Below are positions 17,422 through 26,132 of a DNA stretch of 64,000 bases, piece after piece. Source of the DNA: Methanoprimaticola sp047501175 (GTDB taxonomy: Archaea; Thermoplasmatota; Thermoplasmata; Methanomassiliicoccales; Methanomethylophilaceae); the NCBI RefSeq assembly GCF_047501175.1, contig NZ_JBEQWH010000002.1, positions 186,001-250,000 on the forward strand, in the 5' to 3' direction. The stretch's first letter is position 1. Each line of letters begins with the position of its first letter. The notes beneath the pieces are model-generated. The model was given only the letters and a program-made list of their open reading frames with translations. It ran no database searches and was not told the DNA's origin. The position numbers and the translations under genes were made by a program.

Positions 17422-19887
17422 ATGAAGACAGAATACAAAGCGGTCATCGCCTCGGTGATGGTCCTCGCGCTCTGCCTCTGCGCCGTGGGAGGGGTCACAT
17501 ACTCATGGTTCTCCGACACGGAACAGGCCGACGTGAGCATCACTGCAGGAACGATTGATCTCGCCATGGGAAACGAATCCATCTCAATCCAATCATACGG
17601 TGGAGCTGAGAAACCCCTGAGTTCTGGTGTATCAACAAGCACCGATCTCGGTGGAACCGTCACATACACGAAGGATGAAACTCAAAGTACCACGAAATTC
17701 ATGATAACATTCACTAACGCCGCACCTGGCGATAAAGTGATTGTTAAGATACCGACGTTTGGAATCACAAACACTGTAAATGCTGCATACATCGAGACCT
17801 ATTCTATCGGTGCTCCGAGTGGAGTCACAAACCCGTTCAAGATAACAGGAATTGAAGACACCGCGAGGCAGATCAGCGCCCCAGGTAACGAGAATCAACA
17901 GACATATGACCGCTCATCAGATATTACAATCGAAGTGGACTCCGCAATGGGTACGGAGATCATGGGGAAAGCTTTCACGATTACTTTGAAGTTCTCAGCA
18001 TATCAGAGCAACATGCCGAATCCGCCGTCGAGTGCCGTCAATACAATAGCTAGCGGGACTGTCTCGAGCGGTAACCTGAACTTGAACGTCGCTACCAGTG
18101 ATGGAAAAAGTGCAACGATTTCAATCGAGAATCAGACCAGTTTATCAGATATAATCGTAACCGCAGAGACCACAACGAACGATGATTCCGCGTACACCCT
18201 TGGGGCTGATGTCGAAGTCCTCGGAGGAGTGAAGGTCACCGCCAAGGATACGAGCGGGAATAAGGATCTTTCAGGCATCCCTGTGAATGTCAGCATATCT
18301 GTACCTGGAGATTATACCGGGAGTACACTCATAATCTATCACGGTGAAGAGGTTTTCACTGCAGTGACTGTTAATAGTACAGATGTGAATAATGGAGTGA
18401 CCACCATTAATTTCACAACGACGGAAGGATTCTCCCCCTATTTCCTAGCAAAGACCAAGGACAATGCGATTATAGCGACAACAGGTGGGACTGGATACGA
18501 AACGCTCACGGGAGCAATTGCAGCCGTCAAGGATGGAGGCACCGTTATCCTCATGCAAGATTCGGCTGGTGATGGAATCGGTCTGTATGCGAACCCTAAC
18601 AGTTCCAAGGGCCAGATAATGACTAAGAGCTTCACTCTTGACCTCAACGGCTACACATATGTCGTGACCGGGGGTGCACAAGGCTCGAGCGGAACGGAGA
18701 ACCAAGCGATTCATCTCGAGAAACCGACGAATGGCAATGTCGATATAGTGATAAAGAATGGTAAGGTGACAACGAATGATGCAAGTGAACTGCTCAGGGT
18801 CATACAGAACTACACGAACCTCACACTAGACAATGTGGTCGTGGATGGTACAAGGCTGAACCAAGAGGTTGCCGATGATGTGAGATACGTAGTTTCTAAT
18901 AACTGCGGAGACAGTGTTTTCAAGAATGGAACGGAAATAATCACATCGGGAAATGATATCGCGTTCGATGTTTACCACTGGGCGTACAGCGATGGCAGTA
19001 TAACTCCGTACGCTAATCTAGGGGTTAGTGTAACGATAGATGAGTCATTCCGTACTTCTGGAAAAGTGGAAATTGCACAGGGCTCTGGAGATCTATCGAA
19101 TTGGACTGGTGGATTCCTTGCTAGGTTGATCCTCCCCGATGGCAACGTGATCGATTACGCCACCGACGTACATCTGATTTACAGCAGTGACGATCTGGAC
19201 TTCTTGATCGTGACTGGTTCCAACGGTAAAACGTGGTACCAGGTGAGTAACGACATGAGCTTCGTCTTCATGGATAACATCACCGCAGATGGAATCAAAA
19301 CAGAAGCGAATGTAACATTCTATCTGAACGGACACACGTACAATATCGATGGCACCGTTGGTTCCAGCGGTACCGAAACGAACGGGTTCCAACTACTGAG
19401 CAATGGGCAACCTGATTACACCGCATACGACGTAGCATTCGTGAACGGAGTAGTCAAGTCATCAAAAGCATCAATAATGATTCAGAACTACAGCAACCTT
19501 ACCCTGGACAATGTAATCGCAGACGGTACAAATCTGCAGAATGGAAATCCTCCAGGATGTTACACCGTTTCAAACAATAACGGAAACATAGTGTTCAAGA
19601 ACGGGACGAAGATCATTGCCAAATCTGATGGATCTACAACAAAACATTACGCATTCGATGTCTGCGGATACAGCGTGTATCCTGCAGTGAGTGTGACGAT
19701 AGCCGACGCATCCGTCATCATCGAAGGGAATATAGAAATTTCAGCTAGCGCCAACCATACTGGAACATACAAACTTATCGGTCTGAACGACTCTAATTCC
19801 GATGGAACACCTGATGAGTTCTCCGAATTCGGAGTATATGTTGCCTCTAATGGAATCATCACAAAAGTCACCACGACGTCCGTGTAA
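17422..19887 (+). CDS. TasA-like N-terminus, large repetitive surface protein (821 aa)
   Basis: The leader MKTEYKAVIASVMVLALCL is followed by YSWFSDTEQADVSITAGTI, the hallmark of SipW-dependent TasA/camelysin proteins. After a TasA-like domain (about 25-210) come an Ig-like part and two tandem ~200-residue blocks. These share motifs such as NLTLDNV-V/I-ADGT and FKNGT-I, consistent with right-handed beta-helix repeats. An AGGAGG about 10 nt upstream fixes the start. Codon use is clearly more A+T-rich than in neighbours. A hairpin with a T-rich tail follows the stop. Cell-surface location and fibre role are inferred. Confidence 0.75.
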   Translation: MKTEYKAVIASVMVLALCLCAVGGVTYSWFSDTEQADVSITAGTIDLAMGNESISIQSYGGAEKPLSSGVSTSTDLGGTVTYTKDETQSTTKFMITFTNAAPGDKVIVKIPTFGITNTVNAAYIETYSIGAPSGVTNPFKITGIEDTARQISAPGNENQQTYDRSSDITIEVDSAMGTEIMGKAFTITLKFSAYQSNMPNPPSSAVNTIASGTVSSGNLNLNVATSDGKSATISIENQTSLSDIIVTAETTTNDDSAYTLGADVEVLGGVKVTAKDTSGNKDLSGIPVNVSISVPGDYTGSTLIIYHGEEVFTAVTVNSTDVNNGVTTINFTTTEGFSPYFLAKTKDNAIIATTGGTGYETLTGAIAAVKDGGTVILMQDSAGDGIGLYANPNSSKGQIMTKSFTLDLNGYTYVVTGGAQGSSGTENQAIHLEKPTNGNVDIVIKNGKVTTNDASELLRVIQNYTNLTLDNVVVDGTRLNQEVADDVRYVVSNNCGDSVFKNGTEIITSGNDIAFDVYHWAYSDGSITPYANLGVSVTIDESFRTSGKVEIAQGSGDLSNWTGGFLARLILPDGNVIDYATDVHLIYSSDDLDFLIVTGSNGKTWYQVSNDMSFVFMDNITADGIKTEANVTFYLNGHTYNIDGTVGSSGTETNGFQLLSNGQPDYTAYDVAFVNGVVKSSKASIMIQNYSNLTLDNVIADGTNLQNGNPPGCYTVSNNNGNIVFKNGTKIIAKSDGSTTKHYAFDVCGYSVYPAVSVTIADASVIIEGNIEISASANHTGTYKLIGLNDSNSDGTPDEFSEFGVYVASNGIITKVTTTSV

Positions 19888-19896
19888 TCTAAAACC

Positions 19897-19916
19897 GGGC
19901 CTTTAGGCCCTTCTTT
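19897..19916 (+). terminator. Hairpin with T-rich tail after the TasA-like operon
   Basis: GGGCC-TTTA-GGCCC is followed by TTCTTT, 10 bp after the stop codon at 19887. Confidence 0.65.
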
Positions 19917-20250
19917 AACCAAAATAGAATATGAACACGATGCTCCGTAAGGAGAATGATAAACGAAACAAGATAACCTGTTGGAAAAATTGTTATAAAG
20001 ATATCAAAGAATGCCATTGGAGAAATATCTTATAATTCTCCCCCTCCGAAGACAAGCATTTATCCGTTCGGTATTCGCCCAATCTTGACAGACACAGACC
20101 CCTTACCTCGAACAATTTTAACAATTAATGGTGACATTATTATTGATCTGGTGTTTATTTGTAAGAACTAAAAACATTAAACTCACAATGACCGACATCA
20201 CATAATAGACCACACAAGTAAATAACGGCGAAGAAGATGCGGGAGCAGAC
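19917..20250. other. Non-coding A+T-rich spacer
   Basis: No coding region is supported over about 330 bp. It contains several TATA-like stretches, such as GTTATAAAG near 19990, and a run AACAATTTTAACAATTAA near 20113-20130. It presumably holds the promoter of the Sel1 gene at 20251. No RNA gene or strong hairpin was seen. Confidence 0.5.
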
Positions 20251-20922
20251 ATGAGCGCCTTGAACAGAGACGTAGAGCCGATGGAGTGGGCAAAGTTCGT
20301 CATCCGCAACAGGGACGAGATGCAGTACATCGAAGCCTACTCGATCTTCATCCACGAAGCCAGGGACAGCAATCCCGAGGCGGAGTACTGTCTCGGCCTC
20401 ATGTACGCCAGGGGCCAGGGGATCTCCAAGGAGTACGCCGCCGCGCTCTCATGGTTCCAGAAGTCGTACGACCACGGGTTCCTGAGCTCCGGATACTTCC
20501 TGGGGAAGATGTACCTCCTCGGGATGGGCACCGACAAGGACGTCGTGATCGCGAAGAAGTACTTCGAATCCGTGGCGTTCCAGGACGCCAGGGCGATGTA
20601 CGAGCTCGGACTCCTCTACTTCACGGACAAGGACCTCCCCCGGGACCTCCAGAGGTCCGCGGAATGGATGGGGAAGGCCGCCGAGGCGGGAAACGCCGAG
20701 GCCCAGTTCATCCTCGGACAGTTCTACAAGACTGGCGCCGGGGTGGAGAAGAGCGGGGACGATGCGGTCAAATGGCTGTCCGCCGCGGCCAAGAACAGGC
20801 ACAAGGGAGCCCAGATCCTTCTGGGGAACATGTACAGGACCGGCGACCTCGTGGACGTCGACCTCACCGAGTCGGACCGCTGGTACGACATGGCGGACGG
20901 CAAGAGCAACGTCAGGCGCTGA
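20251..20922 (+). CDS. Sel1-repeat protein (223 aa)
   Basis: After a short unique N-terminus the protein holds about five Sel1 repeats, such as ALSWFQKSYDHG, SAEWMGKAAEAG and AVKWLSAAAKNR. No signal peptide or enzymatic domain is present. It stands alone, between the TasA-like locus and fhs, unlike the Sel1 trio at 6351-9631. Function unknown. Confidence 0.83.
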   Translation: MSALNRDVEPMEWAKFVIRNRDEMQYIEAYSIFIHEARDSNPEAEYCLGLMYARGQGISKEYAAALSWFQKSYDHGFLSSGYFLGKMYLLGMGTDKDVVIAKKYFESVAFQDARAMYELGLLYFTDKDLPRDLQRSAEWMGKAAEAGNAEAQFILGQFYKTGAGVEKSGDDAVKWLSAAAKNRHKGAQILLGNMYRTGDLVDVDLTESDRWYDMADGKSNVRR

Positions 20923-21052
20923 GCCGGACGCCCGTTCAACCGAATTATTATGGGACGCGCCCCGACGCGCATGCATCGGGACCGCATCCGAGAAGGTGTT
21001 GATGGAGGCCGCCGGGAAATCCCGGACGACCCCTGGTGTGTTTATCCGGACC

Positions 21053-22726
21053 TCACTTGAGTCCGATGATCCTGCCGTCGTCGGTGAGGTCCATCCTCAT
21101 CGCGGCGGGGACCTTGGGGAGCCCGGGCATGAGGGTGAGCGTACCGCACGCGGGGACGATGAACCCTGCCCCGGCGGAGAGCATGACCTCCCTGACGCTG
21201 AGCGTCCATCCCCTGGGCGCGCCCTTGAGCTTGGAATCGTCCGTCAGGGACGCCTGGGTCTTGGCTATGCACACCGGCAGGTTGCCGTAACCGTCCGCCT
21301 CCATCTGCGCGATGGACTTCTCCGCGTCCTTGGAGTACGTGACCGAACCGGCGCCGTAGATCCTCGTGGCGACCGCCTCGATCTTGTCCTTGATGGGGGC
21401 GTCCACATCGTACAGGAAGTGGAAGTCGGGCTTCACGTTGTCGAGCACGTCGATGACGGTGTTGGCCAGGTCGATGGCCCCCTCCCCTCCCTTGACGAAC
21501 GCCTCGGAGAACGCGCACCTGACGCCGATGTCCCTGCAGTGGCCCATGACGATGTCCATCTCCTCCTGGCTGTCGTGCGCGAAGCGGTTGACGGCCACGA
21601 CGACGGGGACCCCGTAGGAGGACATGTTCTCGATGTGCTTGTCGAGGTTGCACAGCCCGTCCCTCAGGGCCTGCTCGGTCATGGTGGACTCGTCGGTGAG
21701 GACCGCCCCGCCGTGGGTCATGAGCGCCCTTATGGACGCGACGATGACGACGCAGTCCGGCCTCAGGCCGGACTCCCTGCAGACGATGTCCATGTACTTC
21801 TCTCCCCCGAGGTCGGAGGCGAACCCCGCCTCGGTGATGACGTAGTCCCCGAGCCTCAGCGCGGCCTTGGTGGCGATGATGCTGTTGGTCCCGTGGGCGA
21901 TGTTGGCGAACGGGAACCCGTGGACGAACACGGGCTGTCCCTCGAAGGTCTGCACGAGGTTGGGATTGATGGCGTCCTTGAGGAGGACCATCATCGCCCC
22001 GACGCACTTCAGGTCGGCGACGGTGACGGGCTTCCCGTCGTAGGTGTACGCGACGACCATCCTCTCGAGCCTCCTGCGGAGGTCCGCACGGTCCACGGAC
22101 AGTGCGAGGATGGCGGATATCTCAGAGGCGGACGTTATGAGGAACCCGGCCTCGTGGGGGACCCCTCCCAGGATCCTGTCCTTCCCGAGGCCCGTCACGA
22201 TGTTCCTCAGCTCACGGGCGTTGATGTCCATGGCCTTCTTCAGGACGACCTTCGTGGGGTCGATGTTGAGCGCGTTGTCCCTCACGAGCTCGTTGTCGAT
22301 GATCGCGGACAGGAGGTTGTGGGCCGCGGTGACGGCATGGATGTCCCCGGTGAAGTGGAGGTCGATGTCCCACATGGGGTAGACCTGGGAATAGCCTCCG
22401 CCGGTCGCACCGCCCTTGATGCCGAAGGTCGGACCGATGGACGGCTCCCTGAGGGCACCGACGACCTTCTTCCCGAGCCTCCCGAGGCCCTGTATGAGTC
22501 CGATGGTGGTGACCGTCTTCCCCTCCCCGGCGGGAGTGGGTGTAATGGCTGAAACAACTACGAGTTTACCGGTCTTGTCTCCGCAGATCTTGTCAAGGTT
22601 GTCGAACGGGACCTTTGCGATGTACTTTCCGTACGGCTCGATGTCGTCCTCCGTGAGTCCTATGGAGGCTGCTACCTCTTTGATCGGCTTCACAATGGCG
22701 GACTGAGCTATCTCGATGTCATCCAT
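21053..22726 (-). CDS. fhs: Formate-tetrahydrofolate ligase
   Basis: The 557-residue enzyme condenses formate with tetrahydrofolate using ATP to give 10-formyl-THF. It has the P-loop TPAGEGKTVTTIGL, the EPSIGPTFGIKGGATGGGYSQ region (described here in two parts, EPSIGPTFGIKGG and ATGGGYSQ) and VVVAVNRFAHDSQEE. Length is normal for the bacterial-type enzyme. The ATG at 22726 is supported by a TATA element (CATTATAAC, 22749-22757) about 27 nt upstream; further in-frame codons upstream are not needed. The gene suits an organism that supplies C1 units via tetrahydrofolate. Confidence 0.95.
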   Translation of the reverse strand: MDDIEIAQSAIVKPIKEVAASIGLTEDDIEPYGKYIAKVPFDNLDKICGDKTGKLVVVSAITPTPAGEGKTVTTIGLIQGLGRLGKKVVGALREPSIGPTFGIKGGATGGGYSQVYPMWDIDLHFTGDIHAVTAAHNLLSAIIDNELVRDNALNIDPTKVVLKKAMDINARELRNIVTGLGKDRILGGVPHEAGFLITSASEISAILALSVDRADLRRRLERMVVAYTYDGKPVTVADLKCVGAMMVLLKDAINPNLVQTFEGQPVFVHGFPFANIAHGTNSIIATKAALRLGDYVITEAGFASDLGGEKYMDIVCRESGLRPDCVVIVASIRALMTHGGAVLTDESTMTEQALRDGLCNLDKHIENMSSYGVPVVVAVNRFAHDSQEEMDIVMGHCRDIGVRCAFSEAFVKGGEGAIDLANTVIDVLDNVKPDFHFLYDVDAPIKDKIEAVATRIYGAGSVTYSKDAEKSIAQMEADGYGNLPVCIAKTQASLTDDSKLKGAPRGWTLSVREVMLSAGAGFIVPACGTLTLMPGLPKVPAAMRMDLTDDGRIIGLK

Positions 22727-22915
22727 GAGAAAACGTACAGGCCGGCTCATTATAACGTTTGGCCAGGAGACCGTGCCACAGGCGCCTGGACAGTCGCTGG
22801 ACGGGTCGGTTTTCCCGATGTCCCCGTACGGATCCGGGCGTTTCACGTACTGTTAGGCATACAGTGTATTTCTGTAGGATTACCCTTTTTAAATTTCATA
22901 TATCCATCTAATTTT

Positions 22916-22960
22916 TTAGGATTAACTAATTTTAAATACTTTTTAGGAATACCTCAAATC
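22916..22960 (+). promoter_or_regulatory. feo promoter with DtxR/IdeR-like sites
   Basis: TTAGGATTAACTAA (22916-22929) has the TTAG-N6-CTAA symmetry of DtxR/IdeR-type boxes. A TATA element (TTTAAATA, about 22931-22938) follows directly, and AGGAATACCT (22945-22954) lies next to the start codon. More TAGG half-sites occur at 22853 and 22875. The arrangement suits iron-dependent repression of the feo operon and a leaderless mRNA from about 22961. Confidence 0.45.
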
Positions 22961-23270
22961 ATGAGTCTGATAGGCAGGCGCAGCATCAGCGCCCAAAGCG
23001 GACACGACTCTGTCCCAAAGGACCACACGGACGGGCAGTCGGGGATCCCGGTGTCCATATCGAGGTCCGGCGAGAAGGGGACGATCGTGAGCATATCCGG
23101 CAAGGAGGAGGTCAGGCGCTTCCTCGCCGAGCTCGGGTTCACCACGGGCACGGAGATAGAGACCGTGAGCCAATCCGCCGGGAACATTATCCTCGACGTG
23201 AAGGGCTCCAAGATAGCGATCGACAGACAGATGGCGAACAGGATCATGTTCAGGCCCGCGAGGGGACGAT
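22961..23270 (+). CDS. feoA: FeoA-domain protein 1, without an in-frame stop
   Basis: The start MSLIGRRSISAQ... leads into a FeoA/SH3-like fold (GEKGTIVSISG..., LAELGFTTGTEIETVS, GSKIAIDRQMANRIMF) ending near 23262. FeoA proteins bind FeoB and modulate ferrous-iron uptake. Unusually, no stop follows: this frame runs on, across the second feoA in another frame, and into feoB at 23501. One extra base in the GGGG run near 23265 would create a TGA overlapping the next ATG, the spacing seen at the other junctions here. A sequencing error, a frameshift or a true fusion are all possible. The end given is where the second feoA begins. Confidence 0.6.
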
Positions 23271-23504
23271 ATGAGGACACTGAAGGATGCCGACACGGGA
23301 ACGACCGTCACGGTCGTGAAGGTACACGGCGAGGGCGCCCTCAAGAGGCGCATAATGGACATGGGCATCACCAAGGGATGCTCCATCTTCATCCGCAAGG
23401 TGGCCCCGCTCGGGGACCCTGTGGAGATCACCGTCAGGGGATACGAGCTCAGCCTCAGGAAGGGCGACGCGGAGAACATAGAGGTCTCGGAGGCGGTCGC
23501 ATGA
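23271..23504 (+). CDS. feoA: FeoA-domain protein 2
   Basis: The 77-residue product MRTLKDADTGTTVTVVKVHG... has the full FeoA pattern (RRIMDMGITKGCSIFIRKVAPLGDPVEI, given here as RRIMDMGITKG and KVAPLGDPVEI) and ends GDAENIEVSEAVA. It is translated in a different frame from the preceding FeoA and overlaps feoB by an ATGA junction. It is the standard small partner of FeoB. Confidence 0.88.
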   Translation: MRTLKDADTGTTVTVVKVHGEGALKRRIMDMGITKGCSIFIRKVAPLGDPVEITVRGYELSLRKGDAENIEVSEAVA

Positions 23505-25696
23505 GCGTGACCATGGCCCTCATCGGGAACCCCAACTGCGGCAAGACCACGCTCTTCAACAAGCTGACCGGCGCCAACCAGCGCGTCGGGAACTGGCCCG
23601 GCGTAACCATAGACAAGAAGACCGGGAGGATCCACGGCCACGACATCGACGTGGTCGACCTCCCCGGGATATATTCCCTCTCACCCTATTCCCCTGAGGA
23701 GATCGTCTCCAGGGACTTCCTGCTCCATGAGACCCCCGATGTGGTGGTCAACATCGTCGATGCGACGAACATCGAAAGGAACCTCTTCCTGACCCTCCAG
23801 GTCCTGGACCTGGGGATACCGACCGTCATCGCACTGAACATGATGGACCAGGTTGAGAAGCTCGGCGACAAGGTCGACGTCGACAGGCTGTCCAAGTCTC
23901 TCGGATGCCCGGTCGTCCCCATCTCCGCCCTGAAGAACAAGGGCGTAGACGATCTCGTGGCCAAGGTCGAGAGGGCGGCCGCGTCCGGACACGGGCCTGA
24001 CGCGGTCGAGTTCGACCGCGACATCGAGGATGTCATCTCCTCCGCCGTCTCGTCCCTCGGGGACCGCGTCCCGAAGGAGCGCTCCCGCTTCTATGCCGTC
24101 AAGATGGTCGAGAGGGACGAGAGGGTCTGCGGGGAGTTCCCGGACACGTGCGAGGCCATATCCTCCGAGGTCGAGGACCTCGAGAGGAGGATGGACGACG
24201 AGATGGACTCCATCATGGCCGACGCGCGCTACAACCTCATATCGGACATCGTCGGGCAGTCCCTGAAGAGGGCCCCCCGCAACGGGAAGGGCACGCTCTC
24301 CGACAGGATCGACCGCGTGGTCACCAGCAGGATCTGGGGCATCCCGATATTCCTGGGCGTCCTCAGCATAGTGTTCCTGGGCATCATCGGGTTCTCCTGG
24401 GGAGACTTCAGCATAACCGGGATCGGCACCTACTTCACCGACTGGCTCAACGGGTTCATCGAGGACCCCATCCAGAGCGGTGTCGCCGAGTGGTGCGCCT
24501 CCATCGGCGTCAGCGAGGCCATGACCAGCCTTCTCGTCGACGGTATAATCGGAGGGGTCGGGGCAGTCATCGGATTCCTCCCGCAGATGCTGGTGCTCTT
24601 CCTCGCGCTGTGCATACTCGAGGACATCGGGTACATGTCGAGGATCGCCTTCGTCATGGACCGCATATTCAGACACTTCGGGCTCTCCGGGAAGTCCCTC
24701 ATCCCCATACTCGTGGGGACCGGATGCGGAGTGCCGGGGATCATGGCGTCCCGCACCATCGAGAGCGAGAGGGACCGCAGGATCACAGCCATGACCGTCA
24801 CCTTCATACCGTGCGGGGCCAAGCTCCCCGTCATCGCGATGATCACCTCCGCCATATTCGGCGGGAACGGGCTCGTCGCAGTGTTCAGCTACGTGCTCGG
24901 GATAGTCGTGATCCTCATCTCTGGTATAATCCTGAAGAAGTTCAGGAGGCTCTCCGGAGAGGCGACCCCGTTCATCATGGAGCTGCCCCCGTACCACATA
25001 CCCTCCGCGGTCAACGTGATCAAGGGGACCCTGGACAGGGGATGGGCGTTCGTCAAGAAGGCCGGTACGATCATCCTACTCGCGAGCATCGTGATATGGG
25101 TGCTCTCCAGCTACACCTGGGGACTCCAGTACAACGCCGGGGACATCAACGACTCCATACTGGCATCGATCGGACATGCGATCAGCTACGTCTTCATGCC
25201 CCTGGGCTGGGGAGACAACTGGGAGCTCAGCGTCGGCACCATCACCGGGCTCATCGCCAAGGAGAACGTCATCGGTACCTTCGGGACCCTGTTCGGCATC
25301 GAGGCCGGGGAGAGCGGCGAGGGACTGGAGGCCGTCCTCGGGACGATGCTGTCCAGCGCGTCCGGGCTCTCGTTCCTGGCGTTCAACCTGATCTGCGCAC
25401 CCTGCTTCGCCGCGATGGGCGCGATGCACAGGGAGCTCGGGTCCTGGAAGAGCACGGGGATGGCCGTGGCGTACCAGTGCGTCATGGCGTATGCGGTCGC
25501 GCTCATCATATACGGCATCCTCGGATGCATCGACGGATGGAACACCATCATGGTCGACGGGGTGGCGACCGACCTGGGCGTGCCCGTGGCCAGCACGGTG
25601 GCCGCCATCATCGTGCTCGCGGTGATGGCGTACGTGCTCTGGGCCAAGGACCCGTTCCGCCAGCTGCACGATGGGAGCAGGGAGGCATCGGAATGA
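23501..25696 (+). CDS. feoB: Ferrous iron transport protein B
   Basis: The 731-residue protein has an N-terminal G domain (GNPNCGKTT at residues 9-17, DLPGIYSL, NMMD) and a helical GDI region. The membrane domain has two Gate modules; the first includes GTGCGVPGIMASRT with the conserved Cys. FeoB imports Fe(II) across the cytoplasmic membrane. It overlaps feoA2 by 4 bp and the downstream Cys-rich gene by 4 bp, so the set is tightly coupled. Confidence 0.95.
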   Translation: MSVTMALIGNPNCGKTTLFNKLTGANQRVGNWPGVTIDKKTGRIHGHDIDVVDLPGIYSLSPYSPEEIVSRDFLLHETPDVVVNIVDATNIERNLFLTLQVLDLGIPTVIALNMMDQVEKLGDKVDVDRLSKSLGCPVVPISALKNKGVDDLVAKVERAAASGHGPDAVEFDRDIEDVISSAVSSLGDRVPKERSRFYAVKMVERDERVCGEFPDTCEAISSEVEDLERRMDDEMDSIMADARYNLISDIVGQSLKRAPRNGKGTLSDRIDRVVTSRIWGIPIFLGVLSIVFLGIIGFSWGDFSITGIGTYFTDWLNGFIEDPIQSGVAEWCASIGVSEAMTSLLVDGIIGGVGAVIGFLPQMLVLFLALCILEDIGYMSRIAFVMDRIFRHFGLSGKSLIPILVGTGCGVPGIMASRTIESERDRRITAMTVTFIPCGAKLPVIAMITSAIFGGNGLVAVFSYVLGIVVILISGIILKKFRRLSGEATPFIMELPPYHIPSAVNVIKGTLDRGWAFVKKAGTIILLASIVIWVLSSYTWGLQYNAGDINDSILASIGHAISYVFMPLGWGDNWELSVGTITGLIAKENVIGTFGTLFGIEAGESGEGLEAVLGTMLSSASGLSFLAFNLICAPCFAAMGAMHRELGSWKSTGMAVAYQCVMAYAVALIIYGILGCIDGWNTIMVDGVATDLGVPVASTVAAIIVLAVMAYVLWAKDPFRQLHDGSREASE

Positions 25697-25854
25697 TGGG
25701 GGACATCCTCGTGGGATCGATGATCGCAATCGCCGCGCTCGGGGCCCTCGCCTACATAATCGGGCAGAGGAAGCGCGGGAAGCGCTGCTGCGGATGCAGC
25801 GGCTGCAACGGATGCAAGCCCAAGAACGAGATCGTCACCATAGAGACGAAATGA
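25693..25854 (+). CDS. FeoB-associated Cys-rich membrane protein (53 aa)
   Basis: A single TM helix (about residues 5-22) is followed by a basic linker and a Cys cluster RCCGCSGCNGC, the layout of the FeoB-associated Cys-rich family. The ATG overlaps the feoB stop. It presumably sits next to FeoB at the membrane and handles iron after entry; direct evidence for that role in archaea is lacking. Confidence 0.8.
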   Translation: MMGDILVGSMIAIAALGALAYIIGQRKRGKRCCGCSGCNGCKPKNEIVTIETK

Positions 25855-25858
25855 ACCA

Positions 25859-25876
25859 GAGGGGGACACCCCCCTC
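25859..25876 (+). terminator. G/C hairpin after the feo operon
   Basis: GAGGGGG-ACA-CCCCCCTC lies 5 bp after the stop of the Cys-rich gene. There is no strong T-run, so termination is tentative. Confidence 0.45.
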
Positions 25877-25995
25877 GCAAACACCTTCGATTCTCCACCC
25901 GACGGCCCGCCCGTCGGGACCCTTCCCTTATCATGGCTAACAAAGGCGAAGCATCGCCAGCAGGGTTCAAATACCACTTCCAAATCCGAGCGGGC

Positions 25996-26130
25996 ATGAA
26001 ATATCGTTGCCCCCTGTGCGGATACATCTACGACGAGGAGAAGGAGGGCGTCAAGTTCGCCGACCTCCCCGACGACTGGTGCTGCCCCATCTGCGGCGAG
26101 CCCAAGTCCGAGTTCGTCGCCGTCGAGTGA
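25996..26130 (+). CDS. Rubredoxin (44 aa)
   Basis: The sequence MKYRCPLCGYIYDEEKEG... through DDWCCPICGEPKSEF contains both CPxCG iron-binding knuckles and the aromatic core of rubredoxin. It is slightly shorter than the usual 50-54 residues, with a compact central loop. It is a one-electron carrier, often serving oxygen- or peroxide-detoxifying enzymes in anaerobes. The start at 25996 gives the standard N-terminus; an in-frame ATG at 25933 would add an atypical 21-residue extension. Confidence 0.92.
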   Translation: MKYRCPLCGYIYDEEKEGVKFADLPDDWCCPICGEPKSEFVAVE

Positions 26131-26132
26131 GC

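Noticed and set aside
22727..22846. N-terminal extension of formate-tetrahydrofolate ligase
   Set aside because: The extension crosses the TATA element and is not part of the family; the enzyme is full length from 22726.
23271..23500. His/Gly-rich linker between FeoA1 and FeoB in the read-through frame
   Set aside because: The stretch looks metal-binding, but it is the shifted frame of the clearly coding feoA2 and has shadow-like G/R/P/H composition.
25933..25995. Longer start for rubredoxin
   Set aside because: The added 21 residues are unlike rubredoxin N-termini, and the normal sequence starts exactly at the ATG 25996.
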